Shown here: positions 19,330 through 27,586 of the stretch, piece after piece | Numbering within the stretch: position 1 is the first letter of the stretch | Layout: every line of letters begins with the position of its first letter | Origin: Planctomycetaceae bacterium UBA2671 | Lineage (GTDB): Bacteria > Planctomycetota > Planctomycetia > Planctomycetales > Planctomycetaceae | Length of the DNA: 64,000 nt | Assembly: GCA_002359185.1 (NCBI GenBank) | Contig: DEML01000096.1 | Coordinates: forward strand, 98,428 to 162,427 | Direction: 5' to 3' | Notes under the pieces: model-generated | Told to the model about the DNA's origin: nothing | Seen by the model: the letters and a program-made list of their open reading frames with translations, nothing else | Database searches by the model: none | Program-made: the position numbers and the translations under genes

Positions 19330-20334
19330 TTACACTTCTTTGGAATCAATCCAACTCATCATGCTGCGAAGTTCACGACCGACTTTTTCGATTTCGTGAG
19401 TTCGTTCCTGACGACGAACCGATTTGAAAGCTGCCTGATTGGCTTTGTTTTCCAGGATCCATTCCTTGGCGAACTGACCGGTCTGAATTTCGGTCAGGAT
19501 GCGTTTCATTTCCTTTTTGGTTTCATCGGTCACAATTCGAGGACCGCGAGTATAATCGCCGAACTCTGCTGTGTTGGAAACGCTGTAACGCATGTAGTTG
19601 AGTCCGCCCTGATAGAACAGGTCGACAATCAGTTTCAGTTCGTGCATACATTCGAAGTAAGCCATTTCAGGCTGATAACCCGCTTCAACGAGTGTTTCAA
19701 AGCCTGCTTTAACCAGAGCAGAAACACCGCCGCACAGCACAACCTGCTCACCGAACAGATCGGTTTCGGTTTCTTCTGCAAACGAAGTTTCAATCACACC
19801 GCCGCGTGTTCCGCCAATTCCCTTAGCATAAGCCAGTGCCAGGCTGCGTGATTCTTCAGAAGCACCATCACCCATGGCGATCAATGAAGGGACGCCGCCC
19901 CCTTTAACGTACTCACTTCGCACCAGATGCCCCGGGCCTTTCGGTGCAACCAGAGCGGTATCGACACCTTCTGGGGGAGTGATTTGTCCGAAGTGAATAT
20001 TGAAACCATGAGAGCACATCAGCAGATTGCCTGGTTTGAGGCGATCTTTAATTTGAGCACGGAAGACATCGCCCTGCACTTCATCGGGCAGGAGAATGTT
20101 GATCAGATCGCCGGCATCGGTCGCTTCGTCGGCTGGCATTGGCTCGAAACCATGTTCGACAGCCAGATCGTAGTTCGGGCTGCCTTTACGCTGACCGATC
20201 ACCACATTGCAACCGCTGTCTCGCAGGTTTTGAGCCTGGGCATGCCCCTGGCTACCGTATCCGAGAATGGCGATGGTCTTATCTTTGAGTAAAGAGAGAT
20301 CGGCATCGGCATCGTAATAAACTTTAATTGACAT
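19330..20334 (-). CDS. ilvC: Ketol-acid reductoisomerase
   Basis: ATG 20334 gives the family-typical start MSIKVYYDADADLSLLK; an in-frame start at 20358 is less likely. The protein has the nucleotide-binding GYGSQGHAQAQNL near the N terminus. The KARI domain has the metal-binding acidic residues (LFGEQVVLCGG, EMAYFECMHELKLIVDL). The length fits a short class I enzyme. It converts acetolactate or acetohydroxybutyrate to the dihydroxy acid using NAD(P)H and Mg2+. It lies about 150 bases downstream of ilvH on the same strand. Confidence 0.95.
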   Translation of the reverse strand: MSIKVYYDADADLSLLKDKTIAILGYGSQGHAQAQNLRDSGCNVVIGQRKGSPNYDLAVEHGFEPMPADEATDAGDLINILLPDEVQGDVFRAQIKDRLKPGNLLMCSHGFNIHFGQITPPEGVDTALVAPKGPGHLVRSEYVKGGGVPSLIAMGDGASEESRSLALAYAKGIGGTRGGVIETSFAEETETDLFGEQVVLCGGVSALVKAGFETLVEAGYQPEMAYFECMHELKLIVDLFYQGGLNYMRYSVSNTAEFGDYTRGPRIVTDETKKEMKRILTEIQTGQFAKEWILENKANQAAFKSVRRQERTHEIEKVGRELRSMMSWIDSKEV

Positions 20335-20483
20335 CGTTTCAGAGCTTTCACATTTCAATAGAGTACGACATTATTGTCGAGATGACTGGTCAGAAAGAAA
20401 GTCCGCGATCAAACGTGGCTTTCCACATTTATGAAGAAATGTCTTCGGAAATGCAGGGATTCCCAAAAACGCTTCGATTCCCA

Positions 20484-21011
20484 CTATTTGACGGGAGCAT
20501 TCACTGGTTGCAGATCATACAGGGCTGGTTTTTCGATGTTTTCGCGTGTCAGAGCAATTCGCCCGGTGCGAACCAGTTCGATGATCCCGAAAGGACGCAT
20601 CACATCGACAAAAGCCGCGATTTTCTGCTCCGGACCGGAGATTTCGATCATCACCTGGTGCGGACGAACATCGACAATTTTCGCACGGAAAATATCGACC
20701 ATCTCTTTGACCTGAGTCATCGAGGTCCCTTCGGTGCGAACTTTGATGAGCATCAAATCGCGTTCAACGAAATCTTTATTCGAGAAATCAATCACCTGCA
20801 CCACAGTGACGATTTTTTCCAGCTGTTTTCGGACCTGATCCAGGACGCGATCGTCTCCACTGACGACGAATGTCATTCGAGAGAATTCGGGAATGTCTGT
20901 TTCGCCGACCGCCAGACTTTCAATATTGAAAGCGCGGGAGGCCAACATTCCAGAAATATGAGCCAGCACACCAGGCTGATTCATGACCAGAGCCGATAAA
21001 ACATGTTTCAT
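20484..21011 (-). CDS. ilvH: Acetolactate synthase small (regulatory) subunit
   Basis: This 175-residue protein has an N-terminal ACT domain (HVLSALVMNQPGVLAHISGM, then FNIESLAVGETD) and the C-terminal ALS_ss domain. It binds and regulates the catalytic IlvB/IlvI subunit, usually with valine feedback. No catalytic subunit gene is found next to it or anywhere in the window. It is probably co-transcribed with ilvC. Confidence 0.93.
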   Translation of the reverse strand: MKHVLSALVMNQPGVLAHISGMLASRAFNIESLAVGETDIPEFSRMTFVVSGDDRVLDQVRKQLEKIVTVVQVIDFSNKDFVERDLMLIKVRTEGTSMTQVKEMVDIFRAKIVDVRPHQVMIEISGPEQKIAAFVDVMRPFGIIELVRTGRIALTRENIEKPALYDLQPVNAPVK

Positions 21012-21400
21012 AAAAAGTTCTCAACAACCATAACGGAACAACATTGACTGATCTGTCCTTATTAGAACTGGAGCCTCCAATTACATCGGGGGCGAACTTC
21101 AGTCGAGGACCACATAAGAAAAGCCACGTCCAGCAGGACACGCCAGTGGTCAATCAGGCTCAGTCTAACCAGCAGAACTTCGATTCTCAACTCGCGCACG
21201 ACATCAGAGCACCGGAAATCTGCCAATTCGTGGCCAAGAATCGCTGAGAGATTTATTTCTCATGACGAAAATCAATAAATCTATTGAGCCACTGCACTGT
21301 CAGTAGTACGAAATACGAGTCAATACACTCAAAACACGGCTCACAGAGCTGTGGCACAAATTCAGAAGACAGAGCCATCGCTGGCTCAATTTGCACTCTG
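21012..21400. other. 389-bp gap between ilvH and the photolyase
   Basis: This should contain the ilvH promoter and a leader of up to 200 bases. No leader peptide rich in Ile, Val or Leu codons was found on the - strand. The only structured piece noted is the family C palindrome at 21335-21357. Confidence 0.5.
21335..21357. repeat. Family C palindrome, copy 1
   Basis: A 23-base palindrome, CACGGCTCACAGAG then CTGTGGCAC. It matches 37594-37616 with one difference, and 37519-37541 in reverse orientation. Confidence 0.85.
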
Positions 21401-22864
21401 TTACTTGATTTTTTCCCATTTTTCGAGGGCTACTTCGCGTTGTTCTCCATGATCGACAATCGGCTCTGGATAATCTTTCCCTAGTTCCACTGCAGCCTTC
21501 TTGAGAATGTCTTCAGGAGCCTCAAAGGGTTTGTGGATCCATTTATTGGGCAAATCAGCCAGTTCCGGGCACCATTTGCGTAGATATTCTCCCTGTTTGT
21601 CGAATTTTTCCGACTGTGTCGTCGGATTAAAGACTCGGAAATAAGGGGCAGCATCCGCACCACAACCGGAAGTCCACTGCCATCCCAAGGTATTATTTGC
21701 CAGATCGGCATCAACGAGTGTGTCCATAAACCAGTCTGCCCCCTCCTTCCAGTGAATCTGCAGGTCTTTCGTCAGAAAGGAAGCGACAATCATCCGAACT
21801 CGATTATGCATCCAGCCCGTATGCCACAATTCCCGCATCCCGGCATCCACTATCGGATATCCCGTCTGCCCTTTCTGCCACGCTTTCAGCCATTTCTGAC
21901 TGGTTTTCCACTTAAATTCCTGAAACTTCTCCTGCAACGGCTCACTAACAGTGTGGGGAAAGTGATAGAGCACGTAATAAGCAAATTCCCGCCAACCGAT
22001 TTCTGAAAGATAAGTCTCAGCATTGTCGATGGCATCCTGTTTGTGCTGATCCTTGAATTTTTCAATGACTTCCTGTGTTTCCCAGTAAATCTGGCGAGGG
22101 GTGATTTCTCCAAAGTGCAGATGTGGAGAGAGCCGCGAAGTTCCATAATGATTGGGGATATTTCGTTCCTCCTTGTAATCCTCAATGCTTTCCTTCAGGA
22201 ATTTTTTGAGATTCCTCTCTGCTCCTTTGGTTCCAGGGTTCCACATTTCCTCCAGCCCTCCTGCCCAGTCGATTGTGGGATCCAGATTCAAATCTTTAAG
22301 ATCGAAACTTTCAGGAAATCTATCCGGGGCAGCAAGCTTTTGGGGTTTCGGTAATGGTTTGGCGAATTCGAGCCTTTTGCGGCAGGCTTTCCAGAACGGC
22401 GTGAAAACCTGATACGGGTTTTCGCTTTGTGTATAGACGTCTGAGGGATCGACCAGCAAACTGGCGGGAAATAACTCGCAGACAACGCCATCATCCGACA
22501 ATTCAGTGATAATTTGTTCGTCTGCTTCCTGCTCGTGTGGTTCGTAGAGGCGATTCCAGAAGACAGCAGTTGCTTGTGTCTGTTGAATCACATCCTGCAG
22601 AACTGAGAGTGCTTCTCCCTGCCGTAAAATCAGCTTTTGATCAAATTCGCTTTTCAGATGGTCGCCTAAAACCTGCAAAGAACGATGCAACCACCAGCAG
22701 GATGCTCCTCCAGGAAACCAATCCGTATCTCGATCAGGCAGAATGAACAGAAGGATCAGGGGGCGTCCCAGTTTACTCGCTTCCAGCAAGGCCGGATGAT
22801 CTTCCAGACGTAAATCCTGACGAAACCAGACAATCACAGGACTCTCGTTTTTTGACACACTCAC
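21401..22864 (-). CDS. phrB: Deoxyribodipyrimidine photolyase
   Basis: This 487-residue protein starts with GTG. The N-terminal antenna-cofactor domain has IVWFRQDLRLEDHPAL. The C-terminal FAD-binding domain has LSEIGWREFAYYVLYHFP, DAGMRELWHTGWMHNR, NNTLGWQWTSGCGADAAPYFR and FNPTTQSEKFD. It repairs cyclobutane pyrimidine dimers in DNA with blue light. The length matches class I bacterial enzymes. The gene stands alone, divergent from the ABC pair. Confidence 0.93.
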   Translation of the reverse strand: MSVSKNESPVIVWFRQDLRLEDHPALLEASKLGRPLILLFILPDRDTDWFPGGASCWWLHRSLQVLGDHLKSEFDQKLILRQGEALSVLQDVIQQTQATAVFWNRLYEPHEQEADEQIITELSDDGVVCELFPASLLVDPSDVYTQSENPYQVFTPFWKACRKRLEFAKPLPKPQKLAAPDRFPESFDLKDLNLDPTIDWAGGLEEMWNPGTKGAERNLKKFLKESIEDYKEERNIPNHYGTSRLSPHLHFGEITPRQIYWETQEVIEKFKDQHKQDAIDNAETYLSEIGWREFAYYVLYHFPHTVSEPLQEKFQEFKWKTSQKWLKAWQKGQTGYPIVDAGMRELWHTGWMHNRVRMIVASFLTKDLQIHWKEGADWFMDTLVDADLANNTLGWQWTSGCGADAAPYFRVFNPTTQSEKFDKQGEYLRKWCPELADLPNKWIHKPFEAPEDILKKAAVELGKDYPEPIVDHGEQREVALEKWEKIK

Positions 22865-23029
22865 GTTCTCAGCCTTTGCGGGTATCTCTCTTAATAGCCA
22901 ATCTCTCTGTTATAGAGGTAAGTCTCTCCAACACAAGAACGGATTCGCTCGTAACATTCGATAACGGTTCACAATTCGATATAATCTCACTGCAATCAAA
23001 TTCAATAAACATTTTGAAACTGAATACAT

Positions 23030-23704
23030 ATGTCACTCGAACTCAAAAACGTCCGCAAAAATTATCGGGAACCGAACGGGCACGATTTGCCTGTGCTCGA
23101 TATTCCTCACTTCAAACTGGAAAAGGGTGAACAGGCCGCTCTGGTCGGTTCAAGTGGGGGTGGAAAGACGACTCTGCTCAATGTCATTTCGGGCATTACG
23201 AAACCGGATTCCGGCGAGGTTCTCATCGATGATATCGAAATTACCCGGTTACCCGAGGCAGCCAGAGATCGATTTCGGGCAGAACGAATTGGTTTTGTCT
23301 TCCAGACGTTCAATCTGCTGCCAGCCTTCACCGCTTTTGAAAATGTTTTACTCGGCATGAGTTTCGCCCGTGGCAAAGCCGATCGCGCTCATGCGAAGCA
23401 ATTACTGGAAAGTGTCGGCCTCGGTCATCGTCTGACACATAAACCGGCTCAACTTTCGGTCGGGGAACAACAACGGGTGGCGATTGCCCGCTCACTGGCC
23501 AATCGCCCCAGTCTTTTACTGGCCGATGAACCAACCGCCAGTGTTGATCCTGCCAATCAGGAAACGATCCTCAAACTGATTCGAGAGATTTGCAAAGAAC
23601 ACAATGTCTCATTGTTGCTGGTTACTCACTCCCCGGAAATCGCGGCTCAGTTTGACCGCACAATTCCCCTGCAGGAATTCAACAAGGTTCTGCAAAACGT
23701 CTAA
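23030..23704 (+). CDS. ABC transporter ATP-binding protein (LolD/MacB type)
   Basis: This 224-residue protein has Walker A GSSGGGKTT at residues 40-48, Q-loop VFQTFNLLPAFTAFENV, signature LSVGEQQRVAIARS, Walker B LLLADEPT and an H-loop VTHS. The sequence type is that of LolD/MacB/FtsE-like ATPases, which power extraction or mechanotransmission rather than import. It pairs with the FtsX-like permease 68 bases downstream. No Shine-Dalgarno was evident before the ATG. Confidence 0.92.
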   Translation: MSLELKNVRKNYREPNGHDLPVLDIPHFKLEKGEQAALVGSSGGGKTTLLNVISGITKPDSGEVLIDDIEITRLPEAARDRFRAERIGFVFQTFNLLPAFTAFENVLLGMSFARGKADRAHAKQLLESVGLGHRLTHKPAQLSVGEQQRVAIARSLANRPSLLLADEPTASVDPANQETILKLIREICKEHNVSLLLVTHSPEIAAQFDRTIPLQEFNKVLQNV

Positions 23705-23772
23705 TGGATGAGTTGTGCTAAATTTCTTCTTTCATTGCTTTCCCCAAAAAATCAAATTCGAATTGACTCGAT

Positions 23773-25137
23773 ATGAATCTGTTTACAATCGCCTTGAAGA
23801 GCATCCGACAGCGATTACTGGCCTCTTCTTTAACTGCCCTGAGTGTTGCACTGGGGGTCGCGTTGATGATCGCCGTTCTGATTGCCAATACCGTCGTTTC
23901 CAAGACGTTTGATTTGCAGCAGATTGGGTATGATTTGATTGTCGGTCCCAAAGGGAGCGAACTTGATCTAGTCCTGAATACGGTTTATCGCATCGCACCT
24001 CCTATCGAAAATCTACCTTACCGCTACTACGAGGAACTGAAAGAAAACAAGCATATTGGAGTAGCCGTGCCGATTGCATTGGGCGACAGCACCGAACATG
24101 GAAACTTTCCGATTCTTGGTACGACAGTCGAATATTTTGCCGTGGATTATGCTGAAGGGAAAAAGTTTCGCACGAGTGCGGAATGGCCGAACGGAAAATG
24201 GGAATCGGTCATTGGATCCAGCGTTGCCCGTGAAAACAACTGGACAGTCGGCGACGAATTTCAGATGGTGCATGCCGGACAGGATGACCATGTGCATGAT
24301 GAGAAATTTAAAATCGTCGGCATCCTTGAAGCGACCGGTACTCCCAATGACCGGACAGTGTTCGTCAATCTGAATGGCTTCTATGCGATCGCTGGCCACG
24401 AAAAACCGATTCAGGAAGCGATTGATCGGGAAGCGGAATTCTTTGGGGAAACGGAAGCCGAAGTCCGAGCCTATCACGCTGCTGATCTGAAGGAAATGGA
24501 AGCCCATGCCGGTCACGATCACAGCGGCCACGACCATGCACATCACGATCATGCCACGCCAGACTTGCAGAAGGAAGTGACGGCAATTCTCGTCCGGATG
24601 AAAGAAGATCCCCGGAATCCGACACTGGCACAATCCCGCGCCATCGAATTTTCGGCCGATTTGAGAGAGGGCTTCAAAGCCCAGGCCGTCAATCCGATTC
24701 GCCCGATGCAGCGTCTGATGACTAACCTCGTGGGCAACATCCGACTGATCCTGATCAACCTGACAGCTTTCATCATTCTGGTCTCTGGCGTTAGCATTTT
24801 TGTCAGCATCTATAACTCGATGTCTGAAAGAAAACGGGAAATCGCCATCATGCGTGCCCTCGGAGCAGACCGCATGGCTGTCTTTTCAATCATACTCACC
24901 GAATCCATCATCCTTTGTTTGGCTGGAGGAATCCTCGGAATACTGCTCGGCCATGGACTGATCATGTTCGCCAGCCCAATCCTCGAAGCCCGCACCGGAC
25001 TTGTGATTGATCCTTACGTTTTCGATCCAATGGAACTTACTATTATCCCCGTGATGATCGGCCTGGCTGCATTAGTCGGGTTCATCCCCGGATTGACAGC
25101 CTATCGAACAGATGTGGCGGAGAATCTTTCGTCGTAA
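23773..25137 (+). CDS. FtsX-like ABC permease with histidine-rich periplasmic segment
   Basis: This 454-residue protein has one N-terminal membrane helix, a large MacB_PCD-type periplasmic domain (residues ~50-300), and three C-terminal helices of the FtsX domain (LINLTAFIILVSGVSIFVS, IMRALGADRMAVFSIIL). Residues 245-260 contain eight histidines (HAGHDHSGHDHAHHDH), a pattern usually found in Zn, Ni, Co or Cu handling proteins. It forms a pair with the upstream ATPase. The His-rich stretch suggests a metal-linked export or sensing function, but this is inference. Confidence 0.9.
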   Translation: MNLFTIALKSIRQRLLASSLTALSVALGVALMIAVLIANTVVSKTFDLQQIGYDLIVGPKGSELDLVLNTVYRIAPPIENLPYRYYEELKENKHIGVAVPIALGDSTEHGNFPILGTTVEYFAVDYAEGKKFRTSAEWPNGKWESVIGSSVARENNWTVGDEFQMVHAGQDDHVHDEKFKIVGILEATGTPNDRTVFVNLNGFYAIAGHEKPIQEAIDREAEFFGETEAEVRAYHAADLKEMEAHAGHDHSGHDHAHHDHATPDLQKEVTAILVRMKEDPRNPTLAQSRAIEFSADLREGFKAQAVNPIRPMQRLMTNLVGNIRLILINLTAFIILVSGVSIFVSIYNSMSERKREIAIMRALGADRMAVFSIILTESIILCLAGGILGILLGHGLIMFASPILEARTGLVIDPYVFDPMELTIIPVMIGLAALVGFIPGLTAYRTDVAENLSS

Positions 25138-25192
25138 AAAAATAATGATCTCTGTCGCTTTTCCTGTTACAGTTCTGCTGAGGAGAAGAAAG

Positions 25193-25519
25193 ATGAATCA
25201 GCCCGAATTTGATAATCTGATCGATGAAGTTTTGCGACTGCCAGATGTACAGCGAACGATTTTACGAGATCGCATCAATGAAACATTAGACCATTTTCAA
25301 ATGGTTTCTGCAGTCGCTTGAACACCAAATTACCTAAAACACTGTGTTTGCTCCTGCCGTACGCTGCAGATTAATTATGAATATGCTCTAGATTCGAGCC
25401 ATGACGATTTACCCGACAATGACTGGAAGGAAGCATGGCTCCCTGAATTGAAGAAACGAATTCTGGAGTCGGATCGAAATATTCCTGGAATCCCAGCTGA
25501 GCAGGTTTTCAAGAACTGA
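25193..25519 (+). pseudogene. Addiction-module antitoxin-like gene split by an in-frame TGA
   Basis: GAGGAG precedes ATG 25193. The first 33 codons (MNQPEFDNLIDEVLRLPD then RTILRDRINETLD) resemble the N terminus of the small 'putative addiction module component' family (TIGR02574/PF09720). The frame stops at TGA 25319. The same frame continues without another stop to TGA 25517 and encodes NDWKEAWLPELKKRILE and GIPAEQVFKN, which matches the C-terminal half of the same family. The intervening 102 bp, between LD at 25286 and LD at 25388, looks inserted. No RelE/ParE-type toxin gene follows. A real 42-residue product from 25193 to 25321 cannot be excluded. Confidence 0.6.
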
Positions 25520-25587
25520 ATTTCACTGCGGCATGGTTTAATAATCGATTTTGTGGATGTTAATGATCAATCACCGATTTCAGGTTA

Positions 25588-25710
25588 GCCCCGAAAGATT
25601 CTTTCGGGGCGGCGCAGCCGCAAGAAGTCTTTACGAAAATCTACTTGCAAACGGATGACTTCATATGGACTTCGTCCACCCAGATAGCGGAGCTATCTGG
25701 GCTATCCGTT
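25588..25710. repeat. Two adjacent palindromes downstream of the antitoxin remnant
   Basis: GCCCCGAAAG-ATT-CTTTCGGGGC lies at 25588-25610, directly followed by GGCGCAGCCGC. CCCAGATAGC-GGA-GCTATCTGGG lies at 25679-25701. Both are perfect hairpins in the gap before the - strand GT2 gene stop and could act as terminators or belong to dispersed intergenic elements. Confidence 0.7.
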
Positions 25711-25758
25711 TCCGATAAGAAATGCCCATCAAATATAACTGATGTATCAATAAACCAC

Positions 25759-26448
25759 TTATCGCACACTCGAATACATCTTTGCTAATCTCGTCGGCGA
25801 AACCCCGCAGTGAGCAAGTGTGATGATGGTCCAGTTTCTGATCGTTTGTCGTAGGAGGCCCTTTTTTTGCCACCGTCGTGGGCTGACGATGATTTTTTGT
25901 CGCGAGACAGCAATTCGTCCAAGTTTTTTGAGTCGCTTGGAAAAAATCAAATCTTCCAGAAAAGGTTCTTGCGGAAAGCCGCCGAGACTGTTGAAAATGT
26001 CTCGCCGCAAATAGAGTCCTTGATCTCCATAAGACCAACCCAGCCAGCGGACTCGTTGACGGTTTCCCCATTCCATCATTCGATATCGATGAGAGGCAGC
26101 ATCGATCTGCTGGGAATAGCAGCCGGCGATGACACCTGGCTTTTCAAGTTGAGATTTCGCATCCAGCAATGCACCGGTTGTTAATTCACAGTCTGCATGC
26201 AGAAACAGCAGAATTTCCCCACTGGCCTGTTCTGCTCCAGTGTTTAGCTGAATTGCGCGTCCGCGAGGACTAATTAGAACAAGATCCGCGTTTGTAGCCG
26301 CTTCAGTCGTTTCATCCTGACTGCCGCCGTCAATAACGATGATTTCACATTCCAATTCTTCGAAATCCGGCAAGTTCTGTAAAGTTTCAATCAACCGCCC
26401 AATTCGCTCGGCTTCATTGAGAGCCGGGATTACGATTGAAATGTCCAT
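25759..26448 (-). CDS. Glycosyltransferase family 2, TIGR04283 type
   Basis: This 229-residue GT-A protein starts MDISIVIPALNEAERIGRL and has EIIVIDGGSQDET, a modified DxD region (LFLHADCELT) and WGNRQRVRWLGWSYGDQGLYL, then GGFPQEPFLEDL. These match the TIGR04283 glycosyltransferases (sometimes linked to arsenosugar synthesis). No transmembrane segment is present. The donor and acceptor are unknown. The gene is alone, with repeat-bearing gaps on both sides. Confidence 0.85.
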   Translation of the reverse strand: MDISIVIPALNEAERIGRLIETLQNLPDFEELECEIIVIDGGSQDETTEAATNADLVLISPRGRAIQLNTGAEQASGEILLFLHADCELTTGALLDAKSQLEKPGVIAGCYSQQIDAASHRYRMMEWGNRQRVRWLGWSYGDQGLYLRRDIFNSLGGFPQEPFLEDLIFSKRLKKLGRIAVSRQKIIVSPRRWQKKGLLRQTIRNWTIITLAHCGVSPTRLAKMYSSVR

Positions 26449-26747
26449 CAGTCATAAACTCACAATCCTCCCCTGATAAGGGAGGTAAATTTGAGAAACT
26501 GCATCACTTATTCACGTGGTAAGGATTATTCCGTCGATACAGGTAAAAGGATAGCGCGCTTAATTTCCTTAATGAACCGCCAAGACGCCAAGTTTGAGAA
26601 GAGAGTTCATATTAACACAAAATAGGAACCGCAGATGGACGCTGATGAACGCAGATGAAATTTATCCGTGTGAATCCGTGTCCATCCGTGGTTCCAATGA
26701 ATTCTGAGTCAATTTCGTCAGGCAGTGCCTGACCTACATTGAGACTA
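26449..26747. repeat. Repeat-rich gap upstream of scpA (families D2, E and B)
   Basis: GAACCGCCAAGACGCCAAG at 26574-26592 is the inverse of the 15672-15690 element. GGAACCGCAGATGGACGC (26625) and ATCCGTG-rich sequence ending GTGGTTCC (26695) form an inverted repeat (family E). CGTCAGGCAGTGCCTGAC at 26716-26733 is a half copy of family B. The promoter of scpA must lie within or between these elements. No gene is seen. Confidence 0.75.
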
Positions 26748-27518
26748 ATGCAAGCCACTTCTTATCAAATTGATGTGAAAGATTTCTTCAACGGTCCTGT
26801 GGATCTGTTGTTGTATCTGGTGCGCAAGCAGGAAGTTGATGTGCTGGAGGTTTCGCTGGCAGACATTACGAAGCAGTTTCTGGAATATCTTGAAGTGCTC
26901 GAAATTATTGATTTCGACATCGCTGCCGATTTTCTGGTCGCGGCTTCGGCCATGCTGGAGATGAAAAGTCGTCTGGCGTTGATCAAAGATGAAACCGTCG
27001 AGCAGGAAGAGGAAGTAGAGGCTGAGGAGACGAATCATAATCTTGTGCAGCATCTGTTGCAGTATCAGCAACTGAGGGAGGCGGCTGAAGCGTTACAGGA
27101 ACAGGCGCTTGCCTGGCAGGACCGTTATCCCCGTCTGGCTGATGAACGTCCTTCTTCAAAACGCTCCGTCGCAGATGATGTGATTAAAGATCTGGAAATC
27201 TGGGATCTGGTTGGGGCGTTTGCGCGAATCGTCAAGAAGAAAACCAAAGACGGTGAAGCAACTGTCCGCTTCGATGAGACGCCCATTCATGTGTATGTCG
27301 AACAGATTGGCCAACAGGTTCGTGAGACGGGACGGGTTCGATTTCAGGATCTGTTTTCTAAAGAAGATGATCGCAGTAAATCGATCGGAATGTTTCTGGC
27401 GATTCTGGAACTCTTAAGGCACCACCATTATCGAGCCGAGCAGGAGCAGGATTTTGCGGAGATCTGGATTCTGCCGCCGCTTGAAAATGTCGACCGGGAC
27501 AACGAAGATGCTGATTGA
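26748..27518 (+). CDS. scpA: Segregation and condensation protein A
   Basis: ATG 26748 gives MQATSYQIDVKDFFNGPVD, the normal ScpA start; TTG 26739 is less likely. The conserved FNGPVDLLLYLVRKQEVDVLEVSLADIT and DFLVAASAMLEMKSR segments are present. An acidic linker follows, then a C-terminal winged-helix region (FQDLFSKEDDRSKSIGMFLAILELLRHH). ScpA is the kleisin that bridges SMC heads in the condensin complex. ScpB and SMC genes are not in the window. Confidence 0.93.
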   Translation: MQATSYQIDVKDFFNGPVDLLLYLVRKQEVDVLEVSLADITKQFLEYLEVLEIIDFDIAADFLVAASAMLEMKSRLALIKDETVEQEEEVEAEETNHNLVQHLLQYQQLREAAEALQEQALAWQDRYPRLADERPSSKRSVADDVIKDLEIWDLVGAFARIVKKKTKDGEATVRFDETPIHVYVEQIGQQVRETGRVRFQDLFSKEDDRSKSIGMFLAILELLRHHHYRAEQEQDFAEIWILPPLENVDRDNEDAD

Positions 27519-27562
27519 TCGTTTAAAACATTCCATCGATCAATTGAATCAGCCGTTGAATA

Positions 27563-27581
27563 GACAGGCTGGAAGCCTGTC
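27563..27581. repeat. Palindrome directly before the UvrA-like gene (family G)
   Basis: GACAGGCT-GGA-AGCCTGTC, a perfect 8-bp stem with a three-base loop. It is followed within five bases by the first candidate ATG of the next gene, where a ribosome-binding site would be expected. Confidence 0.75.
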
Positions 27582-27586
27582 CTACT

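Noticed and set aside
21012..21260. Leader-peptide attenuator upstream of ilvH
   Set aside because: No short frame rich in Ile, Val or Leu codons and no terminator-antiterminator pair was found.
25193..25519. Programmed TGA read-through or selenocysteine in the antitoxin frame
   Set aside because: There is no SECIS-like hairpin and the 102-bp segment is not family-like, so a disrupted gene is simpler.
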